A stretch of 64,000 bases of DNA from Pseudomonas sp. 6D_7.1_Bac1 (GTDB lineage Bacteria > Pseudomonadota > Gammaproteobacteria > Pseudomonadales > Pseudomonadaceae): assembly GCF_025465945.1 (NCBI RefSeq), contig NZ_JANLNW010000004.1, forward strand, positions 59,002-123,001, written 5' to 3'. Of the stretch, positions 35,247 through 44,160 are shown piece after piece. Position numbers and translations under genes: made by a program. Below the pieces are notes generated by a model. It did not search any database, had not been told where the DNA came from, and saw nothing but the letters and a program-made list of their open reading frames with translations. Within the stretch, counting starts at the first letter, position 1, and the number at the start of each line of letters is the position of its first letter.

Positions 35247-36638
35247 ATGACTTCGATGATTCAACTCATCTCACCGGTCGATGGCCGGGTCTACGCCGAA
35301 CGCCGCTGCGCCGATGCGACGCAGATCGAACAGGCTCTGGCGGCTGCCGCTGCCGCCCAGGCGCAATGGAAGCGCCGGCCATTGAGCGAACGCGCCGTTT
35401 TCTGTAACGCCGCGGTGGACGCGATGCTGGCAATGAAGGCTGAAATCGTGCCGGAACTGGCTTGGCAGATGGGCCGCCCAGTACGTTTCGGTGCCGGCGA
35501 GCTGCGCGGTTTCGAAGAGCGTGCCCGCCACATGATTGCGATTGCGCCTGAGGCACTGGCAGCGCTAGAGCCCGCGCCTGTCGCGGGCTTTCGGCGTTAT
35601 ATCCAACGCGAGCCACTGGGTACGGTGCTGGTCGTCGCACCCTGGAACTACCCGTACCTGACGGCGGTGAATACGATTATCCCGGCGCTGATGGCCGGCA
35701 ACAGCGTCATCCTCAAGCACGCCTCGCAAACGCTGCTGGTCGGCGAACGCTTCGCCGAGGCCATGCGCCGCGCCCATCTGCCCGCTGGCCTGTTTCATAA
35801 CCTGTTGCTCGACCATCACCAAACCGCCGCGATCATTGCCTCAGGACGTGTGCAGCAGGTGAACTTCACCGGTTCAGTCGACGCGGGCAAGGCAATAGAA
35901 ATCGCCGCCGCCGGAAGCTTCCTCGGTATGGGCCTGGAGCTCGGCGGCAAAGATCCGGCCTACGTGCGAGCAGACGCCAACCTTGAGCATGCCGTGGAAA
36001 ACCTGGTGGACGGCAGCTTCTTCAACTCCGGGCAAAGCTGCTGCGCCGTCGAGCGTATATATGTCGATGAAAAAATTTACCCGGCGTTTGTCGAGCGCTT
36101 CGTCGCCTTGACCCGTCAATACGTGCTCGGCAACCCACTCGACGAAGCCACCACGCTCGGCCCACTGGTCACACCAAGCGCCGCTGAGTTCGTTCGCGGG
36201 CAAATCGCCGATGCATTGTCGAAGGGCGCCCGTGCGCTGATCGATCCGAAGACCTTCCCTGCTGACGCGCCGGGCAGCGCCTACCTCGCGCCGCAGGTGT
36301 TAGTCGACGTCACGCATCACATGTCGGTGATGCGTGAGGAAAGCTTCGGTCCGGTGGTCGGCATCATGCCTGTCGCCAGCGATGACCAAGCCATCTCCTT
36401 GATGAACGACAGTGAATTCGGGCTCAGCGCCTCCCTCTGGACCCAGGATCTCGCCGCCGCCGAACGTATCGGCAACGAGATCGCCACCGGCACCGTGTTC
36501 ATGAACCGCTGCGACTACCTGGACCCGGCCCTGGCCTGGACCGGGGTGAAGAACAGCGGGCGCGGCATAACGCTGTCACGCCTGGGCTTTGAGCACCTGA
36601 CCCGCGCCAAATCCTTCCATCTGCGCCACGAGACCTGA
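35247..36638 (+). CDS. aldehyde dehydrogenase family protein
   Basis: A ~463-residue NAD(P)-dependent aldehyde dehydrogenase. NAD-side motifs are VVAPWNYPYLTAVNTIIPAL and NFTGSVDAGKAI; the general base Glu lies in LELGGKDPAYV, and the nucleophile Cys in FFNSGQSCCAVERIYV. The start at 35247 follows the preceding stop by 7 bases; frames upstream overlap the ligase gene. In this operon it probably oxidises the aldehyde produced from a gamma-glutamylated amine or from the alcohol handled by the next gene. Confidence 0.85.
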   Translation: MTSMIQLISPVDGRVYAERRCADATQIEQALAAAAAAQAQWKRRPLSERAVFCNAAVDAMLAMKAEIVPELAWQMGRPVRFGAGELRGFEERARHMIAIAPEALAALEPAPVAGFRRYIQREPLGTVLVVAPWNYPYLTAVNTIIPALMAGNSVILKHASQTLLVGERFAEAMRRAHLPAGLFHNLLLDHHQTAAIIASGRVQQVNFTGSVDAGKAIEIAAAGSFLGMGLELGGKDPAYVRADANLEHAVENLVDGSFFNSGQSCCAVERIYVDEKIYPAFVERFVALTRQYVLGNPLDEATTLGPLVTPSAAEFVRGQIADALSKGARALIDPKTFPADAPGSAYLAPQVLVDVTHHMSVMREESFGPVVGIMPVASDDQAISLMNDSEFGLSASLWTQDLAAAERIGNEIATGTVFMNRCDYLDPALAWTGVKNSGRGITLSRLGFEHLTRAKSFHLRHET

Positions 36639-36641
36639 GCC

Positions 36642-37802
36642 ATGAGCCTGACCGCGAACTGGAACTACCCCACGAGCATCCACTTCGGTGTTGGCCGTAT
36701 CGCCGAGCTGGCTGAAACCTGCCGCAGTCAAGGTATCCAGCGCCCGTTGCTGGTCACCGACAGTGGCCTGGCACGTGCGCCGATCACCACCGCAGCGCTG
36801 GAATCCTTGCGCGACGCCGGCCTCGGCGCTGTGCTGTTTTCTGACCTCAAGCCCAATCCGGTTGAGGCCAATCTGGCAGGTGGGCTCGACGCCTGGCGCG
36901 CCGGCAACCACGATGGGGTGGTCGCCTTCGGTGGCGGCAGCGGCCTGGACATGGGCAAGCTTATTGCCTTCATGAGCGGCCAGACCCGACCGGTATGGGA
37001 TTTCGAAGACATCGGCGACTACTGGACACGCGCCGACGAAGGCAGCATCGCCCCGATCATTGCAGTGCCGACCACTGCGGGTACCGGATCCGAGGTGGGG
37101 CGTGCGGCGGTGATCATCGACGAGCGCACGCACACCAAACGCATCATTTTCCACCCGAAGATGATGCCGCGGGTGGTCATCAGCGACCCGGCGCTCACCG
37201 TCGGCATGCCGGCAAAGGTCACCGCCGGTACTGGCATGGATGCGTTTGCGCATTGCCTGGAATCGTACTGCGCCCCCGGTTTTCATCCGATGGCCGAAGG
37301 CATTGCGGTGGAAGGCATGCGCCTGGTGGCCAATGCCCTGGTGCGGGCAGTACGTACACCTTCCGACCTTGAGGCGCGAGCGGAAATGCTCGCGGCTGCT
37401 GCGATGGGCGCCACTGCCTTTCAGAAAGGTCTGGGCGCGATACACGCGCTCTCACATCCGGTGGGCGCCCTGTACGACACCCATCACGGCATGACCAATG
37501 CCACCTTCATGCCCTATGTATTGAAGTTCAATCGTCCGGCCATCGAGGAACGCATCACCCGCCTCGCGGCTTATCTGCGTCTGCCCTCTCCAGGTTTCGA
37601 TAGCTTCCTGGCCTTCGTCCTCAAGTTGCGCAAGGACATCGGCGTACCGCATACGCTGTTTGAGCTGGGGGTGGATGATCGGCAAGCCGATCTGATCGCG
37701 GACATGGCGGTTGTCGACCCCACTGCCTGCGGCAACCCGCTGCCATTGACACGCAACGGCGCGGCAGAAATTTTCGATGCGGCTTATCACGGCCGTCTTT
37801 AG
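36642..37802 (+). CDS. iron-containing (type III) alcohol dehydrogenase
   Basis: A 386-residue oxidoreductase. The NAD-binding loop is AFGGGSGLDMGKLIAFM near residue 95. Metal-binding histidines lie in GMDAFAHCLESY, HALSHPVGALYDTHHG and nearby, as in the group III iron-activated enzymes. It begins 3 bases after the aldehyde dehydrogenase stop, so the two are in one transcript and could interconvert an alcohol, its aldehyde and the acid. Confidence 0.85.
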   Translation: MSLTANWNYPTSIHFGVGRIAELAETCRSQGIQRPLLVTDSGLARAPITTAALESLRDAGLGAVLFSDLKPNPVEANLAGGLDAWRAGNHDGVVAFGGGSGLDMGKLIAFMSGQTRPVWDFEDIGDYWTRADEGSIAPIIAVPTTAGTGSEVGRAAVIIDERTHTKRIIFHPKMMPRVVISDPALTVGMPAKVTAGTGMDAFAHCLESYCAPGFHPMAEGIAVEGMRLVANALVRAVRTPSDLEARAEMLAAAAMGATAFQKGLGAIHALSHPVGALYDTHHGMTNATFMPYVLKFNRPAIEERITRLAAYLRLPSPGFDSFLAFVLKLRKDIGVPHTLFELGVDDRQADLIADMAVVDPTACGNPLPLTRNGAAEIFDAAYHGRL

Positions 37803-37808
37803 AGCCCT

Positions 37809-37828
37809 CATCTGATCAAGATCAGATG
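37809..37828. repeat. 20-bp palindrome between the iron ADH and VIT genes
   Basis: CATCTGATCAAGATCAGATG has nine-base perfect arms around an AA centre, 7 bases after the ADH stop. A two-base centre is more like a protein-binding dyad than an RNA hairpin, and no T-run follows immediately. It could be an operator for the VIT-type gene at 37898 or part of a terminator. Confidence 0.5.
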
Positions 37829-37897
37829 CGACTGACCGACTCACCGCGGCAGATTTTTAATCGACATTGACGCAACGACAGTGAGTAGATTTCAAAG

Positions 37898-38599
37898 ATG
37901 AAGTTCTTTCGCAAGCACGCTGAGTCCCATAAACATGACCGGATCGGCTGGCTTCGAGCCTCGGTACTGGGCGCCAACGACGGCATTGTATCGACTGCCA
38001 GTCTGTTGATCGGGGTGGCCGCAGCCAATGCCACCCACAGCACGTTACTCGTCACCGGTATCGCCGGGCTGGTGGCAGGTGCAATGTCGATGGCGGCAGG
38101 AGAATACGTCTCCGTGCACTCCCAGGCGGATACCGAACGGGCTGATCTATTGCGCGAACAAACAGAGCTTGAGACGGCTCCGGTTGCTGAGCATAGGGAG
38201 TTGGCAGCTATCTACATGGGGCGCGGCGTTGAACCCGAGCTCGCCAGAAAAGTCGCAACGCAACTCATGGCGCACGATGCACTGGGATCACATGCGCGCG
38301 ACGAACTGGGCATTTCTGATGCGCTCAGCGCAAAACCACTGCAGGCAGCACTGTCCTCGGCGGCGAGTTTTATTGTTGGCGCAGCATTACCGCTGGGCGT
38401 GACCATCCTCGCACCACCTCACAGTGTGATCCCGTGGATATCGGGCATGTCACTGGTATTCCTGGGTACATTGGGAGGTATTGCCGCCAAGGCTGGTGGC
38501 GCCGATCTTCTGATGGGGGCATGGCGGGTGACGCTGTGGGGCGCGCTGGCGATGGCCATTACGGCTGCAGTCGGTATTTCATTCGGTGCGGTTACTTAG
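37898..38599 (+). CDS. VIT1/CCC1-family Fe2+/Mn2+ transporter
   Basis: A 233-residue membrane protein. Landmarks are GWLRASVLGANDGIVSTASLLIGVAAA in helix 1 and MSMAAGEYVSVHSQADTERADL, the conserved metal-path and loop motif. Later helices lie at about 148-166, 173-195 and 205-228. The family moves ferrous iron or manganese out of the cytosol. The short cytosolic helical segment (~90-145) is present. It is transcribed alone after the iron-ADH operon. Confidence 0.85.
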   Translation: MKFFRKHAESHKHDRIGWLRASVLGANDGIVSTASLLIGVAAANATHSTLLVTGIAGLVAGAMSMAAGEYVSVHSQADTERADLLREQTELETAPVAEHRELAAIYMGRGVEPELARKVATQLMAHDALGSHARDELGISDALSAKPLQAALSSAASFIVGAALPLGVTILAPPHSVIPWISGMSLVFLGTLGGIAAKAGGADLLMGAWRVTLWGALAMAITAAVGISFGAVT

Positions 38600-38756
38600 C
38601 GTTTATATGAAATGTACTTGAGAACAGGAATTGACTCAGTCCCCCCCTATTCGACCTGCTACTCTTTCACCCAATAGCAACTCAAGGGTTCTCGCCGTGG
38701 AAGGCATTCCCCTTCTTTGTGACCCACGCAGCTATTGGCCTGCCAAGGAGCCGGAA

Positions 38757-39092
38757 ATGAAGCATGCGTTTTTTGCAATGATGACTCTACTCTTTTGCTC
38801 ATCGACTATTGCTTCCTCCCCAGATGGGGAGGCGCTTTACCAAGAGAACTGTAGCGTCTGCCATGGGCCTCAAGGCATTGGGGGATCAGCACCTAAATTG
38901 GCTGGAGATGCCAGCGAGTGGAAGTCAACGGTATTTGAACGGGCCGTATTGAACGGTATTGATGACCATGGAAAGCCTCTAAAGGGGCCAATGCCACACT
39001 GGAAGGGTGCCAGCTTCAAATCTGACAACGGTGCGACACCAAACAAACTTGAGGTTGATGCAATACAGCAATACCTGCATAAGCAGAAGTAG
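38757..39092 (+). CDS. small c-type cytochrome
   Basis: A 111-residue exported protein with a signal peptide (1-20, ending IAS-S) and one haem site, CSVCH at 32-36, followed by GPQGIGGSAPKLAGD. The distal ligand is probably a Met in GPMPHWKG. AAGGAG lies seven bases before the ATG at 38757, which decides against the longer upstream frame. Its partner is not evident. A weak hairpin with a T-run at 39117-39137 follows. Confidence 0.85.
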   Translation: MKHAFFAMMTLLFCSSTIASSPDGEALYQENCSVCHGPQGIGGSAPKLAGDASEWKSTVFERAVLNGIDDHGKPLKGPMPHWKGASFKSDNGATPNKLEVDAIQQYLHKQK

Positions 39093-39116
39093 TGTATCCG
39101 TTCCGGATAGACGATT

Positions 39117-39137
39117 AATCAGAGTCTGATTTTTTCA
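39117..39137 (+). terminator. possible terminator after the small cytochrome gene
   Basis: AATCAGAGTCTGATTTTTTC can form a short stem (AATCA/TGATT) with a five-base loop, followed by a run of T. The stem is weak, but its position 25 bases after the stop fits a Rho-independent terminator. The remaining ~190 bases up to 39328 hold nothing I recognise. Confidence 0.4.
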
Positions 39138-39328
39138 TTCTGGCGCCAGCCGGAACCTCAAATATTAAAAAATGCCGTTTGCGTTATGAATCCTTATCGA
39201 CGCCCTCTGCAGTGGATCAACTGACCCCAGACTTGATGGTGAGGCGGACAAACCTAAGATGTTGTGGTCGGGGAAAGTACCCCTCGCGTGCCTGATCGGC
39301 ACAGGAGCTCGCACTTTCGAGGTTCGTC

Positions 39329-39754
39329 ATGCTTGCAGTAACGCTGATCAATACGCTGGTGGTGATCGTAGCGGTGTTGATCCACTACGAATGTCTGTCG
39401 CGCCTGAACGACTGGCTACCCAGACTTAAGGTCTGGAGCCGATTCAGAATCGTGGTTGGCGTATTCGGTGCGCTGCTGGCCCATGCGGTAGAAGTCTGGT
39501 GCTTCGCACTGGTTTATTACCTGATGGCTGGCTCTGGCGAGTGGGGAAGTCTGAAGGGCAACTTTGACGGCTCGTTCATGGACTGCGTGTACTTTTCCTT
39601 CACCACCTTCACCACGATCGGTTTCGGCGATATATCCCCCATGGGGAAACTCAAGTACCTGACTGGGTTGCAGGCACTGACCGGTCTGGTACTCATCTCC
39701 TGGACCGCATCGTTTCTGTTTCTCGAGATGCAGAGGTACTGGAAAGGCAAATGA
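39329..39754 (+). CDS. two-helix potassium channel family protein
   Basis: A 141-residue membrane protein of the Ion_trans_2 type. Hydrophobic helices lie at about 3-19, 42-66 and 107-133. The pore loop FSFTTFTTIGFGD ends with the selectivity filter TTIGFGD at 95-101. No cytosolic RCK or nucleotide-binding domain is present, so it is a minimal pore subunit acting as a tetramer. The stop codon is followed two bases later by a heptanucleotide tandem repeat. Confidence 0.85.
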   Translation: MLAVTLINTLVVIVAVLIHYECLSRLNDWLPRLKVWSRFRIVVGVFGALLAHAVEVWCFALVYYLMAGSGEWGSLKGNFDGSFMDCVYFSFTTFTTIGFGDISPMGKLKYLTGLQALTGLVLISWTASFLFLEMQRYWKGK

Positions 39755-39756
39755 CG

Positions 39757-39791
39757 TTTCCTGTTTCCTGTTTCCTGTTTCCTGTTTCCTG
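39757..39791. repeat. five-copy heptanucleotide tandem repeat
   Basis: The unit TTTCCTG is repeated five times without error, immediately after the K+ channel stop codon. A multiple of seven outside a gene cannot shift a frame; copy-number change could alter transcript-end structure or a downstream promoter. Strand slippage makes it likely to vary between strains. Confidence 0.9.
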
Positions 39792-39907
39792 TTGCCAATG
39801 ACATCCGGCGCGAGGAGCCTCTTCGGGTTTGCGTCTTTGCATCTGGATCATCAGCGTCCCCCCCGTTCGTCGCCCCTCCCCTACAGCGCTCAAATGAAGT
39901 GTTTGTC

Positions 39908-40377
39908 TGGACTCACAACGCCTATGCATAGGCTCTTTCAAAACCAGTGTGCTGTCACTTGATGGCCGCGAGCAGGTCACCGGTTTTCAAATGCTCGGCG
40001 AGATGCTAGGCCTGGATGCGATCAGTGCAGAGCAGCACGCCTGCAATGCTTTCGCCCTTGAGGACAGCGAGGTTTGCCCCATCCATTTCGCCCAGTTGGA
40101 GAAGCTCGCCCATGAGCTGCCTTCACTGCAGCACAATCTGAACAAACTCCTGAGCAGGGAAATCGTCCGTGATCACAGCATGCTGATGATGGGCAACATG
40201 AGCTCGGACGAACGCCTGGCGGCTTTTCTGCTTAATCTGTCTCAGCGGTTCGGCATTCGCGGTTATTCATCCAGGGAGTCTGTCCTGAAGATGCGGCGCG
40301 AAGAGATTGGTTCCTACCTTGGACTGCGTCATGATCCTGACGATACCCGGCAGGTCATTCACCGTCTCAGCCTATAA
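39908..40377 (+). pseudogene. truncated Fnr/Anr-family regulator
   Basis: The frame encodes the second half of a Crp/Fnr sensor domain (SFKTSVLSLDGREQVTGF), the dimer helix (LLSREIVRDHSMLMMGNMSSDERLAAFLLNLSQRFG) and the first part of the helix-turn-helix (MRREEIGSYLGL). The [4Fe-4S]-binding N-terminus is missing, with in-frame decay upstream of 39949. The recognition helix departs from the family after YLGL (RHDPDDTRQVIHRLSL) and the protein stops early. This is a broken relative of Anr/Dnr-type oxygen or NO regulators. Confidence 0.7.
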
Positions 40378-40380
40378 AGA

Positions 40381-40425
40381 AATCGCCCCCCGGAGGGTCG
40401 GATATCGGCGTTCCGGGGGGCGATT
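40381..40425 (-). terminator. strong hairpin terminator after the Zn-alcohol dehydrogenase gene
   Basis: Fourteen-base perfect arms (AATCGCCCCCCGGA at 40381-40394 and its complement at 40412-40425) enclose a 17-base loop. On the minus strand the stem is followed by TTTCTTT, and it lies 33 bases after the stop of the alcohol dehydrogenase gene, as expected for a Rho-independent terminator. It also sits just after the Fnr-type pseudogene on the other strand. Confidence 0.75.
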
Positions 40426-40458
40426 CAACGCTCATGACTGCAACACGCTCTGGCCTCA

Positions 40459-41532
40459 TCACGGCGTAATCGCAACCTTCATCACCCCGTCACGTTGCTG
40501 GGCAAACAGCTCATAAGCCGCTTCGATATCGTCCAGTTTGAAACGGTGGGTCACCAGCGGTGACAGATCGACGGCGCCGCTGGCCACCACCGCCATCAAG
40601 CGGCGCATACGCTCTTTGCCGCCAGGGCACAGCGTGGTAACGATGCTGTAATCCCCCAGACCAGCAGCAAAGGCATCCAGGGGAATTCGCAGGTCACTGG
40701 AGTACACCCCCAGGCTGGACAGCCGGCCGCCGGGACGCAGTACCCGCAGGGCGGACTCGAACGTGCCCTGGGTTCCCAATGCTTCAATGGCCACATCGAC
40801 ACCGCGCCCATCGGTCAGGGCCATGATCTGCGCAACCACATCGCCGTCCTTGAAGTTGACCACATGGGACGCCCCCAACCGTCGGGCGACGCTCATCCGC
40901 TCTGCCACGGTGTCGACGCCGATGATGGTGGTCGCGCCTTTGAGGCGTGCACCGGCCACTGCACAGAGCCCGATCGGCCCGAGGGCGAATACCGCCACCG
41001 TATCGCCAATGCTCACCTCGCCCCGCTCCGCCCCGGAAAAGCCGGTGGACATGATGTCCGGGCACATCAGCACTTGTTCGTCGCTGAGACCGTCCGGGAT
41101 CGGACACAAGTTGGCCAGGGCGTCCGGCACCAACACGTACTCGGCCTGGCAGCCATCGATGATATTGCCGAACTTCCAGCCACCCGTGGCCCGGAAGCCA
41201 TGACGGGTGTCCGGGCCATCCTGTGAGGCACAACCGCACAGGCAGGCATAACTTTGACCGCTGGGGGTGATTGCCCCGGCGATTACCCGTTGCCCTTCAA
41301 CAAAGCCGCGTACCTGGGAGCCGAGGCGCTCGATAACGCCCACCGGTTCATGGCCGACGGTCAGCCCTTTGGCGACGGGATACTCGCCGCGCAGAATGTG
41401 CACGTCTGTGCCGCAGATTGTCGTCGTGGTAATACGGACCAGCGCATCCAATGGGCCGACCTCCGGGATCGGTTTGTCATCGAGGACGATCCGATTCTTC
41501 TCGACAAATATCGCCGCTTTCATGACTGCCAT
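40459..41532 (-). CDS. zinc-dependent medium-chain alcohol dehydrogenase
   Basis: A 357-residue MDR-family enzyme. The catalytic zinc site includes the Cys in TTICGTDVHIL and GHEPVGVIERLG. The usual structural-zinc loop is atypical (ACLCGCASQDGPDTRHG), with cysteines but a different spacing. The NAD site is ALGPIGLCAVAGARLKGA. It resembles the isopropanol/butanediol dehydrogenase-like group. The start at 41532 has GGAGAG seven bases upstream. Transcribed alone, with a strong hairpin terminator behind it. Confidence 0.85.
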   Translation of the reverse strand: MAVMKAAIFVEKNRIVLDDKPIPEVGPLDALVRITTTTICGTDVHILRGEYPVAKGLTVGHEPVGVIERLGSQVRGFVEGQRVIAGAITPSGQSYACLCGCASQDGPDTRHGFRATGGWKFGNIIDGCQAEYVLVPDALANLCPIPDGLSDEQVLMCPDIMSTGFSGAERGEVSIGDTVAVFALGPIGLCAVAGARLKGATTIIGVDTVAERMSVARRLGASHVVNFKDGDVVAQIMALTDGRGVDVAIEALGTQGTFESALRVLRPGGRLSSLGVYSSDLRIPLDAFAAGLGDYSIVTTLCPGGKERMRRLMAVVASGAVDLSPLVTHRFKLDDIEAAYELFAQQRDGVMKVAITP

Positions 41533-41757
41533 GACGATCTCTCCTGCCCCTGTACAGGGGCTTGAATTGAACACGAGGCTCAGAATGCGCCGGGGTCGCG
41601 GGCGAGCGATTGATCATGGTCAATAATTACCGGGAAGGTCCCAGCACACTTGAATGTGCAGACCAAAACCGACGGACGGCTTCGTACGGCAACGTACACA
41701 GCGCGCCATGGATTAATCTGTAGGTATCGGAAAACTCACTTTCGGACGGTGGCTGAA

Positions 41758-42486
41758 ATGCTTGATGCTCCCAAGCCACAACAGAACCATCTTTTGGCGG
41801 CTCTTCCCGCATTAGCGTTGGAGCGTTTGTTGCCCTACCTTGAACTGATCACCCTGCCGCTCGGCAAGGTGCTCTACGAGTCTGGGGATGCCCTGCGCCA
41901 CGTCTACTTCCCCACCGATTCCATCGTGTCTCTTCTGTATGTGATGGAAAACGGCGCATCGGCGGAGATTTCGGTGGTCGGCAATGAAGGCTTGATCGGC
42001 ATCGCCGTCTTCATGGGCGGTGAAAGCACGCCAAGCCGGGCCATTGTCCAGAGTGCCGGGCATGCTTACCGGTTGCCCGGCCAGCGACTCAAGGATGAGT
42101 TCAACCGCCACGGGGAGATGCTCCTGTTGATGTTGCGCTACACCCAGGCGTTGATCACGCAGATGGCCCAGACCGCAGTGTGCAATCGCCACCACTCCAT
42201 AGATCAACAATTGTGCCGCTGGTTGCTGCTGTCCCTCGATCGCCTGCAAGACAATCAGTTGATCATGACCCAGGAATTGATCGCCAACATGCTGGGCGTA
42301 CGCCGCGAGGGCGTAACCGATGCCGCCGGCAAGCTGCAACGCCTGGGCGTCATCGAATACAGCCGTGGCCACATCAAGGTGCTGGATAGAACCAGGCTCG
42401 AAGAACTGAGCTGTGAGTGCTACGCCGTCGTCAGAAAAGAAACCGAGCGCTTGCTGCCCTATGTTCCGTTTAAACCGGCTCGCTGA
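41758..42486 (+). CDS. Crp/Fnr-family transcriptional regulator, copy 1
   Basis: A 242-residue regulator: cyclic-nucleotide-binding-like beta barrel (ITLPLGKVLYESGDALRHVYFPTDSIVSLLY), a dimer helix, and a C-terminal winged helix with LIMTQELIANMLGVRREGVTDAAGKLQRLGVIEYSRG. The Fnr cysteine cluster and the cAMP-contact Arg/Ser pair are not evident, so the signal is unknown. The start at 41758 is where homology begins. It is followed by a diverged paralogue in the same orientation. Confidence 0.8.
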   Translation: MLDAPKPQQNHLLAALPALALERLLPYLELITLPLGKVLYESGDALRHVYFPTDSIVSLLYVMENGASAEISVVGNEGLIGIAVFMGGESTPSRAIVQSAGHAYRLPGQRLKDEFNRHGEMLLLMLRYTQALITQMAQTAVCNRHHSIDQQLCRWLLLSLDRLQDNQLIMTQELIANMLGVRREGVTDAAGKLQRLGVIEYSRGHIKVLDRTRLEELSCECYAVVRKETERLLPYVPFKPAR

Positions 42487-42605
42487 CCCGCACCTGCGTG
42501 TTCTAGCGTACAGACCGCCCTGCCGGCGTCACCCACACTGCAAGCACACGACGGTTCGGCACCTGTCACGCCCATTCAGGGCCCACGGTGCTGCAGGACA
42601 TTCGC

Positions 42606-43301
42606 ATGCCAATGACCACAAATCGGCCGGTCGAAAACCGACTACTCCAGGGGCTGTCGAAAATTGACTACGGCCGGCTGGAGGCGCAGTGCGATAACGT
42701 CGAACTGACCTTTGGCACCGTCCTGTGTGAATCGGGTCATCCGATCCTGCATGTGTACTTCCCGCAAACCGCGTTCATCTCTCAAGTGGTCACGTTACAC
42801 GGCCACCCTCCTCTTCAGGTGGGCCTGATCGGTAACGAAGGAATGCTCGGGGCGACCCTTGCGCTGGGGGTGAATACCGCCCCCATGCGTGCCGTGGTGC
42901 AAGGGGCCGGCACGTGTCTGAGGATGAGCGGCTTACAGCTGCAGATCGCACTGCGCAATAGCCCGTTATTGTTGCGCAGGCTCAATCAATACCTGTATGT
43001 GCAGCTGATGCAACTCGCTCAAACCGCTGCCTGTACCCATTTCCATGAAATCGAACCGCGCCTGGCGCGCTGGTTACTGATGACCCACGATCGTGCGCAC
43101 GCCAACCACTTTCATCTGACCCACGTGTCGCTGGCGAACATGCTTGGGGTTCGGCGTAGTGGCGTGACGTTGGCCGCTGGCGCACTGCAACAGCGTGGGT
43201 TGATCCGCTATACCCGCGGTGAAATCACGATTATTGACCGCAAGGGATTGGAAGCGGCGTCATGCGAATGCTATAGCGACACCCACTCGCTCCCACTATG
43301 A
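42606..43301 (+). CDS. Crp/Fnr-family transcriptional regulator, copy 2
   Basis: A 231-residue paralogue of the preceding gene with the same layout: sensor barrel (VELTFGTVLCESGHPILHVYFPQTAFISQVV), dimer helix (LYVQLMQLAQTAACTHFHEIEPRLARWLLMTHD) and winged helix (VSLANMLGVRRSGVTLAAGALQQRGLIRYTRG). Shared phrases (HVYFP, VGLIGNEG-like, SCECY at the end) show a tandem duplication followed by divergence. The start at 42606 has CAGGA upstream. The two may be co-transcribed, 119 bases apart. Confidence 0.8.
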   Translation: MPMTTNRPVENRLLQGLSKIDYGRLEAQCDNVELTFGTVLCESGHPILHVYFPQTAFISQVVTLHGHPPLQVGLIGNEGMLGATLALGVNTAPMRAVVQGAGTCLRMSGLQLQIALRNSPLLLRRLNQYLYVQLMQLAQTAACTHFHEIEPRLARWLLMTHDRAHANHFHLTHVSLANMLGVRRSGVTLAAGALQQRGLIRYTRGEITIIDRKGLEAASCECYSDTHSLPL

Positions 43302-43331
43302 CCTCGCCGTAAATCGGCACTGGGTTGCACG

Positions 43332-43781
43332 CTATTCACTCCAATGCAAATTCAGCGTTTCGACGGATTTACCATCGAGTGCAATGGTGTGGCGCTCTTC
43401 ATGTCCATTGAAAGTGGCAATGACCAAGTATTTGTTGGCCGGTAACTGAACGTACACGATGGGACCGACCTGACTCAGCGACAACAGGGGGCTGCCTTTT
43501 TCGCTCTGGATCACCACGTCGACATTGCTTTGGTACTGATTGCCTTTACCTATTGAAAAGGTCATGTGCAGGTTGTAGCCCTGGGTCTGGAGCAAGGCCT
43601 GTGATTCATCCAGGCCAATGCCGCCTGATACATAGTGGATTCCATTCTGCTCCTGCGGCTCCAGCCGTACGACAGACAGGTCAGGCGATTCTTCGGTGGC
43701 CGCATGCACCACCAGGGGTGACACACCCAGCAATAGGGCCAATGCGAGTCTTGGAAGCGTTAGTGAATGACTGAACATCAT
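43332..43781 (-). CDS. exported protein with a carboxypeptidase-regulatory-like fold
   Basis: A 149-residue protein with a signal peptide (1-27, ending VHA-A) and a mature beta-rich domain (YNLHMTFSIGKGNQYQSNVDVVIQSEKGSPLLSLSQVGP and so on) that looks like a small transthyretin- or carboxypeptidase-regulatory-like sandwich. AAGGAG precedes the paired ATGs at 43781/43778. The longer frame upstream antisenses or overlaps the lipoprotein gene and is rejected. Probably a periplasmic stress protein. Confidence 0.75.
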   Translation of the reverse strand: MMFSHSLTLPRLALALLLGVSPLVVHAATEESPDLSVVRLEPQEQNGIHYVSGGIGLDESQALLQTQGYNLHMTFSIGKGNQYQSNVDVVIQSEKGSPLLSLSQVGPIVYVQLPANKYLVIATFNGHEERHTIALDGKSVETLNLHWSE

Positions 43782-43831
43782 GATGAATGCTCCTTGGATC
43801 GTACTGAAACGAATGACAGTGAATTGGGAAA

Positions 43832-44047
43832 CTAATTTCTGATTTCGTGACCAATGACTCCGCCCACGGCCGCTCCACCGACAGTCCCCAAAGCGCTGCC
43901 TCCAGTCAGTACGGCCCCGCCGACAGCACCGACGCCAGCGCCAATGGCCGTGTTGCGCCCTCGTGTCGACATGCTGGGACAACCACTCAAACTGATGAGC
44001 AAGGCTACCGTTAAAGCGCCGAGCGTGAATTTGTGCAGGGTTTTCAT
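43832..44047 (-). CDS. glycine-zipper lipoprotein (OsmB-like)
   Basis: A 71-residue protein with a lipoprotein signal (MKTLHKFTLGALTVALLISLSGC, Cys23) followed by a glycine zipper, GAGVGAVGGAVLTGG to GTVGGAAVGGVIG. This pattern is typical of the OsmB/SlyB-like outer-membrane lipoproteins induced by osmotic or envelope stress. GGAGAA lies just before the start. It is co-directional with the exported protein downstream. Confidence 0.85.
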   Translation of the reverse strand: MKTLHKFTLGALTVALLISLSGCPSMSTRGRNTAIGAGVGAVGGAVLTGGSALGTVGGAAVGGVIGHEIRN

Positions 44048-44160
44048 GTTTTCTCCGGTGAGTGACTGGCAGCAATCTGCCTGTCACTCAGAGTGCGCGT
44101 GGTCGCCGGACGGGGTCTGTGCGCTAGTACACGGATAGCCGTTTGCTTTAGTGACAAGTG

